From assembly GCA_903813345.2 (NCBI GenBank), contig CAIIXF020000012.1:30206184-30270183 (forward strand): a stretch of 64,000 nucleotides of DNA, written 5' to 3'. The position numbers were made by a program, and so were the translations under genes. This document shows, one piece after another, positions 46,001 through 56,439 of this stretch. The stretch is from Owenia fusiformis. Lineage: Eukaryota; Annelida; Polychaeta; Sabellida; Oweniidae. The stretch's first letter is position 1. Each line of letters starts with the position of its first letter. The notes beneath the pieces were generated by a model. That model did not search any database, was not told where the DNA came from, and saw only the letters and a program-made list of their open reading frames with translations.

Positions 46001-48384
46001 CATCTTTACTGAAAGAAGAAAGGTTATTCACTCCTAATTCTTTGTAGTGTATGAGGATACGTTTTTGTTGCGACGACATCTATATTAACAGTGCTATACA
46101 TCAATAATCAATACGGATTTTTGTGCGCGTGGTGGAGTTTTTCACTCATCTTTGGTCATTTTTGAATTTGAATTCGTAATATTTCACGAACTAAAGCATG
46201 CTGTGTACTAAATCATATTTATACATGTGTAGATGATACATGTACCTTATATTAAGGAAATTGTGGCGATCTTTGTGTACTCCATTTTTTGGCGACGCAC
46301 TAAACATTAATCACCTCTCCCTTGCCTCTCACCAAAGCAAAGAATTTGAAATTGCCGCTTTAATACACCGTTTACAGCCTTCATTCAGTATTGGTGATCG
46401 AGATCAGCTATCGATACAACTTACTATTGCAATTTTAAAGTCATAAACTTTCTATGGCATTTTACAAAAAATAGAAAACACTTTCATCGGATATGTGCTA
46501 CCCATAAACAATCGGTGTGGATCGAGCTTATCCACACCGATCTTTAGGGGTAGACTGTCTACGGAGGGTGTATATTATCATCTGTTATTACTAGATATAA
46601 TGCCCGGATGTAATGAGAATAAAATGACGATGTATATTAATGTTTTCTTACTTTTTAAATCGTCGACGAGCAACGCTTCAGCGAGTATTCTGAAACCAAT
46701 GTCGAAGGTGAAGTGGGTTTGCTGAAAAACAATTCAAAACTTATAAAAATAACGCTTTAAATAGAACTCATAATGAAGTGTTTACTTACTAAAAATAAAT
46801 AAGTATAATTGTATGAATTCGAAATGGGTTAACGAATTCAAATAAGTACATTTTCAATTCAGTTTTTGAAAAAGCTACGTGGCAGTGGCTAATGAAATGA
46901 TAATTCAAGCTTTTGATGGAGTCTAGCTTCAGGCCCTTGTGAGCCCCCACTACACATCTCAAGTTTGTGAAGTAGATGAGGGGGCGGGGGGGGGTCCACA
47001 GTCTTGAATCAGGACTATTTTTGATGATATAATCAGATCTACTATGAGCAACTTTTCCCCGAAATTATAGCCAAAAGATATAGCCTCCGATCTACAATAT
47101 TATATCTTTGATGCAACATAATATCCCTATTTGCAATTATATTGCAGCATAAAAAATAATGGTGCACTGCACAGTGCACAGGCTATTTCAGCACAAAAAT
47201 AATGCAGTGCACCATTATTTTTTTTGCTGCAATATAATTATTATATATATAAATATTTTCTCTTTTAACTTTTGTACATTAAGAGGCCTACCTTGGCAAT
47301 ATTTGCATAATACTTAAGCTACTTAAGTATAATGTACTACATGTCAATGTATGTAATCACTCGTGCTATGAAGCCCCTAAAGAATATTTTATTTATTTAG
47401 CTTTTGAAAAAACAAAATAGTATGTTAAGCCACTCGCCAAAACCCTGTTGATTTTCAATGTTGCCATATCTTATTAATGCTTGAATGAATTAACAAAACC
47501 ACATGTATTGATATACGTGTGTATATGTTGCCTCGTGCAAAAATACCCTCTTTTTATTTGTATCAATAAGCATGGTACCCACCTGGGGAAAACAGATCCC
47601 CTGATGTGCGAATCTTGCACCGTGGAACAAACAGCGATATCCAAACTGATTTATGATAATATATGCCTATGGTGTCACTGTGTATTACATGTAGTTTTTT
47701 CTGTACATACTTTTTATAGTAAATAAATAATAAATAAATAATAATAACAATAATTTATCAGAGTCTTTCTTTATCCAAAGCTTGAATTGTGAGAGGCTCT
47801 GATTTATCATAAGACAAAACAGCGCATTTTCATCGTAAATCAGTGCGAAATACATACTAGGAATGCAACTTCTTATTCTCCCAATTGTACTTTGGTACCC
47901 TGGACTACCTTATCTACTTTGCTGTGAGTAGATAGGGGGGGGGGGGGTCCAGGGTCTTGAAGCAAGATTATAAAACTCGAAATAGTTGAATTTTGAGAAT
48001 AGTCGGGCAAGAGTTCCAACGCTTCCGTAGCCCAGAACAGCTGGGGGCTTCCCAAGACCCCCACCCCCACTGCTTTTCAATAAACAATTATGATAGAACA
48101 TATAACCAGTACGTCAATTAACTAATTAATTAACAACTTTTAAAATTACCGACAAATTAACTAACTACAATATAATTGTATTAATTAACGTGATACATTT
48201 CACTCACCATTCCGGACATATCCATATCTCCGTGTCCCATAGCACCCATATCCATGTGGCCCATATCCTTATGCTGCATATCCATGTGACCCATATCCTT
48301 ATGCCCCATATCCATGTGACCCATATCCTTATGCTGCATATCCATGTGACCCATATCCTTATGCCCCATATCCATGTGATCCAT
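40071..48384 (-). CDS. SLC31 (CTR-type) copper transporter, complete
   Basis: CTR proteins are trimeric plasma- or vesicle-membrane Cu(I) importers with an extracellular Met/His-rich N-terminus and three membrane helices. Minus-strand exons: 48208-48384 (ATG), 46652-46721, 40647-40752, 40071-40386 (TGA), all phase-consistent. Exon 1 (59 residues) begins MDHMDM, then four decamers alternating 'GHKDMGHMDM' and 'QHKDMGHMDM', then 'GAMGHGDMDMSGM'. Exon 2 has the short 'QTHFTFDIGF' segment. Exon 3 has the first helix ('FIGVCFLFGMFGFIYEMSKS'). Exon 4 has the second helix with the MxxxM copper motif ('LMMAIMTYN') and the third with GxxxG ('GSGLGYF'). A polar tail of about 50 residues replaces the usual short His-Cys-His end. 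The exon-3 donor is GTCGGT, which is weak. Total about 222 residues. CTR1 or CTR2 orthology is not decided. Confidence 0.88.
41084..41236. repeat. 36-bp minisatellite, left part
   Basis: Four to five copies of a unit made of 'ACATTTGAAGGGGAGTGTAC' and 'TGGATGGGGTTAACCA' (a shorter variant lacks GGGG). The array stops at 41236, where the LINE copy begins, and resumes at 44439. Confidence 0.9.
41237..44438 (+). pseudogene. 5'-truncated non-LTR retrotransposon (CR1/Jockey-like)
   Basis: The copy starts inside the APE endonuclease ('GSCYNSPS', 'LLNGDFNA', 'PIGGSDHSAVL') and runs into a reverse transcriptase from 42188: 'SNYRPITLLNTMGKL', 'QSGFLPGHSVEYQLL', 'LDIESAFDKIPHELL', 'GVPQGSILGP', and the catalytic 'FIYADDTS'. 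A C-terminal Cys-rich segment 'CPCGF...LLDCP' lies near 43950. Frame breaks occur at about 42090-42190 and 43340-43380, with stops at about 43851, so it is inactive. It ends in AATAAAATAACCTT plus A8. It sits in the second SLC31 intron, antisense to that gene and inside the minisatellite. No target-site duplication is visible. Confidence 0.88.
44439..45955. repeat. 36-bp minisatellite, right part, with higher-order repeat
   Basis: About 45 copies of 31- to 36-bp units based on 'ACATTTGAAGGGGAGTGTAC' joined to 'TGGATGGGGTTAACCA' or a short form without GGGG. Variant patterns recur with an offset of about 549 bp (for example 44712-45089 against 45261-45638), so blocks of units were themselves duplicated. 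Long ORFs on the minus strand ('TPLQMLVNPIQY' repeats) come from unit length only. Confidence 0.93.
46511..46541. repeat. Perfect 12-bp hairpin
   Basis: ATCGGTGTGGAT and ATCCACACCGAT are perfect inverted repeats around the 7-nt loop CGAGCTT. It lies in the second SLC31 intron, 110 bp beyond the exon-2 donor. Confidence 0.7.
46722..48207. other. First SLC31 intron
   Basis: No exon is seen. It contains poly-G elements near 46930-47040 and 47880-48075 that share 'GTAGATGAGGGGG'/'GTAGATAGGGGGG' and 'GTCTTGAA', and the palindrome at 47105-47236. The rest is AT-rich with no recognisable signal. Confidence 0.5.
47105..47236. mobile_element. Small palindromic MITE
   Basis: The outer arms 'ATTATATTGCAGCA' and 'TGCTGCAATATAAT' and the inner arms 'AAATAATGGTGCACTGC' and 'GCAGTGCACCATTATTT' form one hairpin. 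The inner segment 'TGCACTGCACAGTGCA' is itself palindromic. Confidence 0.78.
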
Positions 48385-48605
48385 ATCATCAATGTTTCTA
48401 TTACTTTTTATCCGTCCATCCTATCCGATAAATTTTTGGCGTTTTATTTTTCCGGTACCTCAATTGTGGTGTTCCCGAATTTTAAGTTAGAATTCCAAGA
48501 AGGATAAAATTTATAAATACTTGTTTTTATTACAACTTAAGACTATGCTTTGTTCTCTAAAATGTATCTGTGTGTATTAGTGATAAGTCTCATTATCAGA
48601 CTGCT

Positions 48606-48754
48606 ATTTAATTTCCGTGGTTACATTTTGGCTTCAGCTGTCCGTGAACCGAGACGTTAGCCTAAATCTCACCTTGTGTCATTTAATTTCCGTGGTTACA
48701 TGTTGGCTTCAGCTGTACATGAACCGAGACGTTAGCCTAAATCTAACCTTGTGT
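48606..48754. repeat. 75-bp direct duplication
   Basis: Two adjacent copies of 'ATTTAATTTCCGTGGTTACA' through 'GAACCGAGACGTTAGCCTAA' to 'ACCTTGTGT', with three or four differences. It lies about 220 bp upstream of the SLC31 start, in the probable promoter region. Confidence 0.8.
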
Positions 48755-49196
48755 TAAACTGTCTGCAGTCTATCACGTTCAAAACTGTAATACGTCCAAT
48801 CAATTTTGTTTATACTATCCAATCAAATGTTTAAGAGGGATTTGAATAATTTTTTGATCATCTACACATTTTGTGCAAATAATTCTATGTGGGGTGGGGT
48901 ATGACTTCCTGTCGCCATTTACAGAGTGAGGTCATTTTTTATTGGTACTCGATTGGTAGAATATACAAAATGTCGTTCGCAATTTTAATGGATGCGTGTG
49001 TACATTAAATACTTATTTCTGCAGAGTCAGAAGAGGTGACGTCAACAATCTTTACCTCACATCAGGCTTTAATAACATCCTGATTTATCTTTATCTAAAA
49101 CTATATATTCTAAGGGAAAGTGGAGACTGTGGATCCCACAATGGTTTAAAACAAATCTCTTTTAGTTATCCAAATCGAGTTATCTCAATGCTATAA

Positions 49197-49866
49197 GTTA
49201 TTGAATGATTTGAAGTGCAATACAGGATATATTCTGCTCGAGAAATTCCGTATTGGAGCGAGACGAAGTCGAGTACCAATACAGAATATCGAGACAGAAT
49301 ATATCCTGTATTGCACTTCATATCATTCAATAACGTTTTTATCGTGTGATCCTCTGTATTGCTACTGAGATTGTCCCCTCCGTACAAATATTTTCTGTAT
49401 TGCTACGGAGCTGATCAACGGGGACAATCTCAGTAGCAAAACAGATTGGTACAGCACAAGAACTGACCAATCAGAGGGCTTCATTTTACAGATCATACGA
49501 TAATATAAGTTATTGAATGATTTGAAGTGCAATACAGGATATATCCTGCTCGAGAAATTCTGTATTGGAACGAGACGAAGTCGAGTGCCAATACAGAATA
49601 TCGAGACAGAATATATCCTGTATTACACTTCAAATCATTTGATAACGTTTTTATCGTGTGATCTTGGGCCAATACATTTTACTCAGGAGATTATCCCTGA
49701 GAATTATTCTGCGTTCTCTATATTGCTATCGAGAATGTTCCCGCCTCCGTACCAATATTTTCTGTATTGCTATGGATGATCAATGGGGACAGTCTCAGTA
49801 GCAATACAGATTGGTACAGCACAAGAACTGACCAATCAAAGGGCTTCATTTTACAGATCATACGAT
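49197..49866. repeat. Tandem duplication of an inverted-repeat element (about 310 + 360 bp)
   Basis: Both copies start 'TTATTGAATGATTTGAAGTG', pass 'GAGCGAGACGAAGTCGAGTA' (or variant) and end 'CATTTTACAGATCATACGAT'. Within each, 'AATACAGGATATAT' is mirrored by 'ATATATCCTGTATT'. Copy 2 carries an extra insertion near 49665-49720. Confidence 0.8.
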
Positions 49867-50379
49867 GATAACAATACGATGAATAGGATTGACATGCAGA
49901 ATGTCACCACTTGCCATTTGTTTCAGACACCGACCGCCAAACACAACAAAAATACGACTACACTTCTGGTGGTGACATACTAGGCTATACACTTATATTT
50001 ATTGTTAATATATACGTTTGTGCATCTATGCAAGCTGTCTTGCGATATTCCCCAAACCGTTTCCCAACGAGACTGATAACTCTCGGCTTTCTCGGATAAA
50101 CATCGTGAATCCGGTCATGCCGAACTTTAAATTTAATCACCAGAATAACATTTTCAATATTATAAAATCCTCTTTCAAAAGTTAACTGTGTTAAGTGATT
50201 ACTTCTTTTGTTAAATCTTATTTACTTTTTAAAAATGCTGGCTTCAGCTCGGATACGGAAGTTAGGATTTCTTCGAAACCAACAATCAATACAATGTTTG
50301 ATTGCAGAGAGTCTTTATGGTTTAGGCGTCAAATTATATGCTTTTGACAGACCAGACACAAATCTAAGGACGAATAATA

Positions 50380-50590
50380 GGCCTGTAGCCAGAATTTGTC
50401 AAGGGGGATCACTTTTTGAAAAATTCCAGGGGGGGTTCACTCGTGAAAATTTTGGTCCAAAAATGGCCAAAATCACTTAAAAGTGCTCAGAATGTTGAAA
50501 AACTGCATGATTTCAAACGATTTTTTGGGCCAGGGGGAGGTTCGCTCGAATCCATCTAAGCCCCCCCCCCCCCCCATGGCTACGGGCCTG
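50380..50590. mobile_element. MITE family C, copy 5
   Basis: 'AGGCCTGTAGCCAGAATTT' at the left, poly-C run and 'GGCTACGGGCCTG' at the right, with the shared interior. Confidence 0.82.
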
Positions 50591-51156
50591 AATAAAATTT
50601 TACTTTAAACTCATGGTCGATTCAGGAGTACCTTGAACTTGTATGACTTGCTGTTTTGTGTCATTAAGATTGTTAAACTTTTAAACGCACTTTGATAATA
50701 CTTCACGGTGAATTATAGCTAGTTTTAATGACAGATTAACTACTCTGTGTTGTGGTAAAGTTGTTGTCACATAGCCGTGTGTGCTCACCATTCTCCATCG
50801 TGTAGCTAATTTTGGGTTTTAATTTTTTCTATCAATTAATATTTCTCTGTAAAACTATCTGTTTTAGCCCTATCGTGCATCCATGCAGTCCCTCGCTGTA
50901 CATATCTTCCCCGAGGCCTTGGCATACGTTATAAAATGTTTAAAAATCCCCCAGTGTACTTATGTTGGTAATGCCTAGTGTATACATGTAAATATACTTT
51001 TACTATCTTAGCTACTTACTCATGCAAATGAGTGAATAAGATGTAACAAAACAAGATAGATGTAAAACACAAGAAACTTTATTTTACTGTATACCCGAGA
51101 CTCAGTGTCTGCCCCTAAGTATTCATGCGAACTATGAGCCAACACGGCAGTGTACA

Positions 51157-51453
51157 TCAGTGGCGTAGCATCATATACGCATAAAACGCCAGAGCGTACT
51201 CTCAAAATTTAGAGAAAAGTGAATTTTTGATATTGAAATGACCCACGTTTGATACTCTGAAGTAATACCTAACATTTTATTAATCCATATTATTTTTTCG
51301 TAGTCGGAATTTCGTATTTTAAAACGCACCAGACACTTCAAATGCAATCTAATTTTTTCAAGTTCCCTTGGGGGAAAGAACCCCCACCCCCTCAAAGCTC
51401 GTTCGCTTCACTCACTCGTGGCGTACACTCATAGAATACCCACGCTACGCCAT
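51157..51453. mobile_element. MITE with AGTGGCGTAGC ends and TGTACA duplication
   Basis: The inside ends are 'TCAGTGGCGTAGC' and 'GCTACGCCAT'. TGTACA lies immediately outside both ends (51151-51156 and 51454-51459), a probable 6-bp target duplication. The interior includes 'TCGTTCGCTTCACTCACTCG'. Confidence 0.78.
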
Positions 51454-51730
51454 TGTACATCATGACACAGATCCATCTGAATAAGAGGAAAATGTGCGCT
51501 TGTCAAATATTTGCCAACATTGTTATGTGTTAATAACACCAGACAGATCACAAAACCTACGTCTTCCCGGGCGTCTTCCTAAAAACGTAGACATTGGGTA
51601 TGATCGAGGTGAATACGATTCATATACACAGACTACACTGTATTTTTTAAATAAAGAGGTCATGGCAATCAACCTGTGTCCATGATAGAATTCTAACTGC
51701 TCCCATCCTTATATTAGCCAAAAACCTAGC

Positions 51731-52045
51731 TAACACCCCAGTCACATTTGTCGTACGGCGGCCTTACGTCGACCGCAGATCAATTAAATCAGTATATTTC
51801 TGCGGCGAGCGTAGGAAAACTACGCTCGCCTTGCGGCCTCCGTATGTCAATGTTTCACGATCACTTTTCATTTGATATTACATCCTAGCACTATGAATAA
51901 CATTTATAAATTGTCTTGATGTAAATAAAATGAAAAAAAGTATTATTTATGAGAGCGCAGAAATTCTACGGCGAGCGTAGAACAGCTACTGGCCGCAGAA
52001 ATGATAGACCGCACGGCGGCCGTGGGAAATGTGACTGGGGTGTTA
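51731..52045. mobile_element. MITE with perfect 19-bp TIRs
   Basis: TAACACCCCAGTCACATTT is perfectly mirrored at 52027-52045. Inside, 'CGGCGAGCGTAG' occurs in both orientations. The ends resemble those of the element at 19831 (GTCACATTTG). Confidence 0.9.
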
Positions 52046-52280
52046 CATGTGTGTCCGTTCCGAATTGCTATCCGATCCTAGTTCTTTCATATACAGTCTA
52101 GACAATACGTTAATTTTGTCCGCATTTTGTTATAGAAGTTCAAATGCCTGTTTAACTCATCACGATCGATGCGTTCAGCCCCGGGCGTACAGCGTGCAGC
52201 TTCCAAGATGTTCAAGCCCGTCCGTAGTCCTGTTTGAACCATGGACTTCGTTAGAAGTTCATGTTTGAACCAATCTTAAT

Positions 52281-52801
52281 TAAGAAATTCTCCATCTAAA
52301 ATGTCACTCGACTTTTTGTGATTATGAGTCAAAGAAAGCATTCTTGAGTTTCAAATTGACTTCTGTGGTAACTTGAAACCATCTTCTAATTTATTCCACT
52401 TACCTTTTATTGTTTCTCAAAATATATTCTTTGAAAATCGGATTTTAAGGGTGTTAATCAGGGTAATTCTGTGCCATTTTATCAAAAATCTTGTTGCTAT
52501 CTAGAAACGAGCAATTGTGATCTTGTTGTTACCTAGGAACGAACAACTGTGATGTCACGTCACACTCATGTTAACTCTGGAATCACATGGCAGCCATTTT
52601 GGAAATTTCAAAAAAGTTCCCAATTAAAAAGGCTAAATGCTGTTTACAAATTGGAAACTATGGCAGAATCAACAAAGGGTTTGTGAAATAATTAGGATAT
52701 GGTTTCAAAATTATGCACATGACAATATATGACTACTAAATGCAGGCAGGGACTTTTAATTGCCAAAAAGTCGAGTGACATTTTAGATGGAGAATTTCTT
52801 A
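52281..52801. mobile_element. MITE with perfect 38-bp TIRs, upstream of the C2-domain gene
   Basis: The left end starts TAAGAAATTCTCCATCTAAA and the right end is its exact reverse complement over 38 bases. Perfect ends suggest a fairly recent insertion. It lies 283 bp before the ATG at 53085. Confidence 0.9.
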
Positions 52802-53084
52802 GTTTTACCCCGTTTACCTGTACCTCCTTCCCATCACGTCCAAATATGTTCTAGATAGTTTTTACCCAAGAATTCTAAATCGTCTAGGATATTTTTCAAT
52901 TCTTCTTAAATTGCAAAAATATAACAGATACGGTATCCAGCCAACTTCAAATACGCCCATGCCTTCTTGTCAGCAATAGGCCTATTCATGCCAAAGTTTA
53001 GGTTGGGTGAGGATACCAATGCAATTATTCTTCCCGCCATTTTCCTTTTATTACGTAGACAAACAGAAGCTGTTTTTATTCAAA

Positions 53085-54659
53085 ATGGCGACGGAAATAC
53101 CAACGGAGTCATTTCATCAACACTCACATATTGGACTGAAATCGGAACCAGTCGTTCTCGAGGACAAGCATTTAGAAAATATAAAGATAGGAACAGCTAG
53201 ACCACGCGGGATTCTAGCGATACACCTCAAACAATGTAAATTGAAGACAGCGGTGTTAGAAACGGATGTATTTCACAAAAGATCTCCACATGCTCCCCCT
53301 CCCAATCCGAATATGTACTTCAAGATTCAAGTCGGAGACGATATAAAACAGACAAGTGTCATTCCAAACATGCTCGGCAAACATCAGCACGCGCTGGACG
53401 AATTAAAACATTTTTCGCTCAAAATTGACACCAACAGACGAGATCTCTCAAACCGTATACTTATTAGCCTGGTATGTTTCGAGGGGAAACAGATTCAGCG
53501 CATCATTGCTAAGGTCGAGCTCCATTTGTACGATATTGTTAAGAACTTGTTTGTAGCTGAAACATATGGTTTAAAACGTAGGGACAAGGCTATAGGGACT
53601 ATAGATGCCGAATTCTGTTTTGCATACGGTCGATTTGGATACGGCTATAGCTCTCAGTTGGAGAACACCCAAAAGATTCCCGCCGATCAAATCCGTCATT
53701 CGATGTTTTATCGACCCAAACCTCCAACCGATCGATGCATGGATGATATTGATGTACTCACGTGCGTACCGATTGGTCATCCTAGTTACATTAACTTTAC
53801 TCAGAAGGCGGAGATCGGTAATATTGGCTTAGATATTCAATCTGAACAGACTCTAAGGAAATGTTTCGCTTACGAAGAGCCGGTACTTTTAATGTCGAAA
53901 ATCCGAAAGGGAATGACAAAATTACAGAGGAAGTACTGTGAGTTTGATAGCCGACAGTCGCGGCTTAAATTTCTCAATGATTTGGTATCGCATAAGCACA
54001 GCAACGATATGCATGAAACCGTCGTAGTTCCAAAGGATAAATCAGAAAATGGAACGGGAGCACGTCCCAAAACTGTCTTAATTAATGTTGATGATTATGA
54101 CGCTAAGGGAAGAGGTTTGGACAAAGATACTTCTTCAGCTGGAGATGATCACGATGAGGATCGAATGTCGGATTTGGACGAAGTTAGAAATGTGGTCCAG
54201 TTAGCGCCTGGTATAACATCGCGTCCGACGAATATAAGATCTTCAGAATATGCTAGATTAAAAATTTCTGAGCAAGAAGAGAACGATCGATTGGAACGTT
54301 TACGTGCTATTGAGTCGGCGAAAGTGGAAGAAGGAACGTCATCCTCTGCTGAAGAAGTTGAGATCAAAGCACCTGAAAAAGTATCCAAACTGCTCTGGAT
54401 AATTGACGCGTTTAAGCCTAAGAAGCGCATTAGTCCAAGTCCAACTGAATCGAATGACCCTGAAAATGCGGCACCTGCTGTCAACCCATTTATGGAGCGA
54501 TTGCGTTCCAAACGTGCTGCAGCTGCCCTGGCAGCTGATTCTACATCTACAGATGAGGCAATCGTGAAGAGCACCCTCCTAGCACCGCCTAAACTTTTAC
54601 TGAATCCTGCCACACCGGAACAATCTGGATCAGAATCTGACGTCTCCAATGATGAATAA
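53085..54659 (+). CDS. C2-domain protein, C2CD6/CATSPERT-like, single exon
   Basis: The ORF encodes 524 residues from the ATG at 53085, chosen over an in-frame ATG at 53007 because of its better context (AAAATGGCG) and because the 26 earlier residues are hydrophobic and unlike the family. A C2-like domain spans about residues 38-180, starting 'RPRGILAIHLKQCKLK' and including 'FSLKIDTNRRD', 'VELHLYDIV', 'DAEFCFAYGRFGYGYSSQL'. These match, from memory, the C2 region of C2CD6/CATSPERT (similar 'FMFSYGNFGYGFSHQL'), which targets the CatSper calcium channel to sperm flagella. The second half is acidic and low-complexity. No intron signal is needed. It could be a retrogene or a naturally intronless form. 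Confidence 0.8.
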   Translation: MATEIPTESFHQHSHIGLKSEPVVLEDKHLENIKIGTARPRGILAIHLKQCKLKTAVLETDVFHKRSPHAPPPNPNMYFKIQVGDDIKQTSVIPNMLGKHQHALDELKHFSLKIDTNRRDLSNRILISLVCFEGKQIQRIIAKVELHLYDIVKNLFVAETYGLKRRDKAIGTIDAEFCFAYGRFGYGYSSQLENTQKIPADQIRHSMFYRPKPPTDRCMDDIDVLTCVPIGHPSYINFTQKAEIGNIGLDIQSEQTLRKCFAYEEPVLLMSKIRKGMTKLQRKYCEFDSRQSRLKFLNDLVSHKHSNDMHETVVVPKDKSENGTGARPKTVLINVDDYDAKGRGLDKDTSSAGDDHDEDRMSDLDEVRNVVQLAPGITSRPTNIRSSEYARLKISEQEENDRLERLRAIESAKVEEGTSSSAEEVEIKAPEKVSKLLWIIDAFKPKKRISPSPTESNDPENAAPAVNPFMERLRSKRAAAALAADSTSTDEAIVKSTLLAPPKLLLNPATPEQSGSESDVSNDE

Positions 54660-55961
54660 CATACTCTGTATTAATTGTAATGTACCGCACTTATTGCAAT
54701 GCATTGCATTTATTATAAATCACAGGGAGACATTAGTGCGTTCATTAAAAATAGAACTTAAACTGGCAAAACAGTTGAGATTTAAAAATTAAATATCAAG
54801 ATTAATTGTCCATCTGAGACAGTGTGAAATGGGGAAATTAAGTCAAAATCTGCGAAATTAAAAAATATGAAAATCCACCATATTTGATTAGGTCATATTT
54901 TAACCAAAATACTGTTGTACTACTTTTTATATTATTATCAATCTGGACGGACCTTTTATCAGATTTAGTTAACCTAAAGATTTCATCAAAGCAATGGTAG
55001 TTGCCAGCCAGTATACGACATATTCGCACTATAGGCTTTGGACCAGATTATAGAATTATGAACAAAAACATACATTTTCTTAACATATTTATTAGTTATA
55101 GCCTATATAAGATAATTAATGATGTAATTACAGAATCAAGTAGAGGTAGAAAATTATAATTCAAATATAACATTGCACATTAATATTTTTAATACTACCA
55201 CTAATTTCACATTTAGCGTTTGTGGATAGGCCTATAAGTACCCTTTGCATTCGTTCGACTTCTCTTCTTAAAAGAGAGCTCCGTCTAATCTTCAATAACT
55301 AGACTCTGCGCACAGGGTAGCCTATACGCGTCGCTAAACTTAATGCATATAGTTCTTTCTTCTACCATAGTTCCCGGGGTTCAGCTGTCATGGTTTGGTC
55401 CAATAAGTATTGAGCTACTGAGTTTTGCCATACATGTCTTTTCGTCCAGTGTCAGTGTCTATAAATTGCCCATTTCTGAAGCCAGTTGGCAAGAACTAGG
55501 CTGAATCGTGAAAGTTCTTTAAAATCCTTTGTAGTGAGACGCTCGCTCATTTTTCATCTTAGCTTTTCATTATTGTTGACATGTAAAGGTACTTTGACCT
55601 TGACATTGAAACGTGTGACCTTGAAATTACCAGCAGCCACATAGATAATTGTCCAGCACTTGGTTTGATAAATAAGATAGATTTTATCAATAAGACATTT
55701 TGACATCCTCCGATCACAGGGCTTCAAAATCCAGAATATATTCTTTCGTTTTACCCCCTGCGATAAGCAGTTAGCATTTCCCCGATTAAGAACTCGCAAT
55801 CTCATTGGCTGTCGCAACACTGCTCCAGAAATCAAGTCATTGCGCATAACTAGATCACGTGATTCAATTAAATCGGGCGCTTCCAAATTGGTTATAGCAG
55901 GGGGGAAGAAGGAGGTACGGATTCTGGACACCTGCGAGGGAGGATGAGATTTATGTGACGC
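54660..55961. other. Intergenic stretch
   Basis: Nothing recognised. It spans the 3' flanks of two convergent genes. A minus-strand frame of 125 codons at 55554-55931 has no family likeness and may be 3' UTR of the SH2 gene. Confidence 0.4.
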
Positions 55962-56171
55962 TTAGGAGGATGACATTTTGAAAGGTTTCCCTAGCATCAC
56001 CGCCATCTTTTTATCGTCATAAAATAGAGGTTTACTTTGATAATATCTCACTATTCCGGCCAAGTCTTTGAAATTGTGCTTCCCGATATAATACTTGGAG
56101 TCTTGTGTTGTTTCTATTGGAAAATGTCGAACTTTTCCATTAAATTTCACAGATAACGTGTAGTCGCCAAC
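55962..56171 (-). CDS. SH2-domain protein, last exon
   Basis: The exon follows TTGCAG and starts in phase 0 with 'VGDYTLSVKFNGKVRHFPIE', then 'YYIGKHNFKDLAGIVRYYQS', 'PLFYDDKKMAVMLGKPF' and TAA at 55962-55964. This is the C-terminal two-thirds of an SH2 domain (strands C-D with 'LSVKFNGKVRHF', helix B 'FKDLAGIVRYY'), which binds phosphotyrosine peptides. The FLVR arginine would be in the preceding exon, not found; upstream exons should lie at higher coordinates or beyond the window. The protein ends right after the SH2 domain, as in some adaptors. The subfamily is uncertain. Confidence 0.8.
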   Translation of the reverse strand, partial: VGDYTLSVKFNGKVRHFPIETTQDSKYYIGKHNFKDLAGIVRYYQSKPLFYDDKKMAVMLGKPFKMSSS

Positions 56172-56439
56172 CTGCAATTAGTCATGCAAATTTATTATAC
56201 AGTAATCATCTTATGGCCATGGGATATTCAGTATTTGTCATTGTTGATCATTTTCTAAATTGATAAATCATAATATAGATAGTCGGTGTTTCCAAACTTA
56301 GAGGGGGAGTGTACAATCCAACCTGATTTGATACATCAGGTCACTCAGAGACATATACTGGGTTAGTAAGCCATACAAAGAATAATTATAAGCACTTGGC
56401 TGATATAAAGATGGCAGTATCACAGCAAAAAATGTGTAC

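Larger units (their letters stand above)
48755..53084. other. Intergenic region between SLC31 and the C2-domain gene (divergent)
   Basis: No exon is recognised. The two genes are transcribed away from each other. The stretch holds a tandem repeat (49197-49866), one family C element, and three MITEs with clear terminal inverted repeats (51157-51453, 51731-52045, 52281-52801). 50600-51150 shows nothing. Confidence 0.55.

Noticed and set aside
54149-54649. 166-codon minus-strand ORF
   Set aside because: Antisense shadow of the C2CD6-like gene; Ser/Ala-rich composition mirrors the acidic low-complexity tail.
55554-55931. 125-codon minus-strand ORF after the SH2 exon
   Set aside because: No splice link, family motif or composition bias; more likely 3' UTR or chance.
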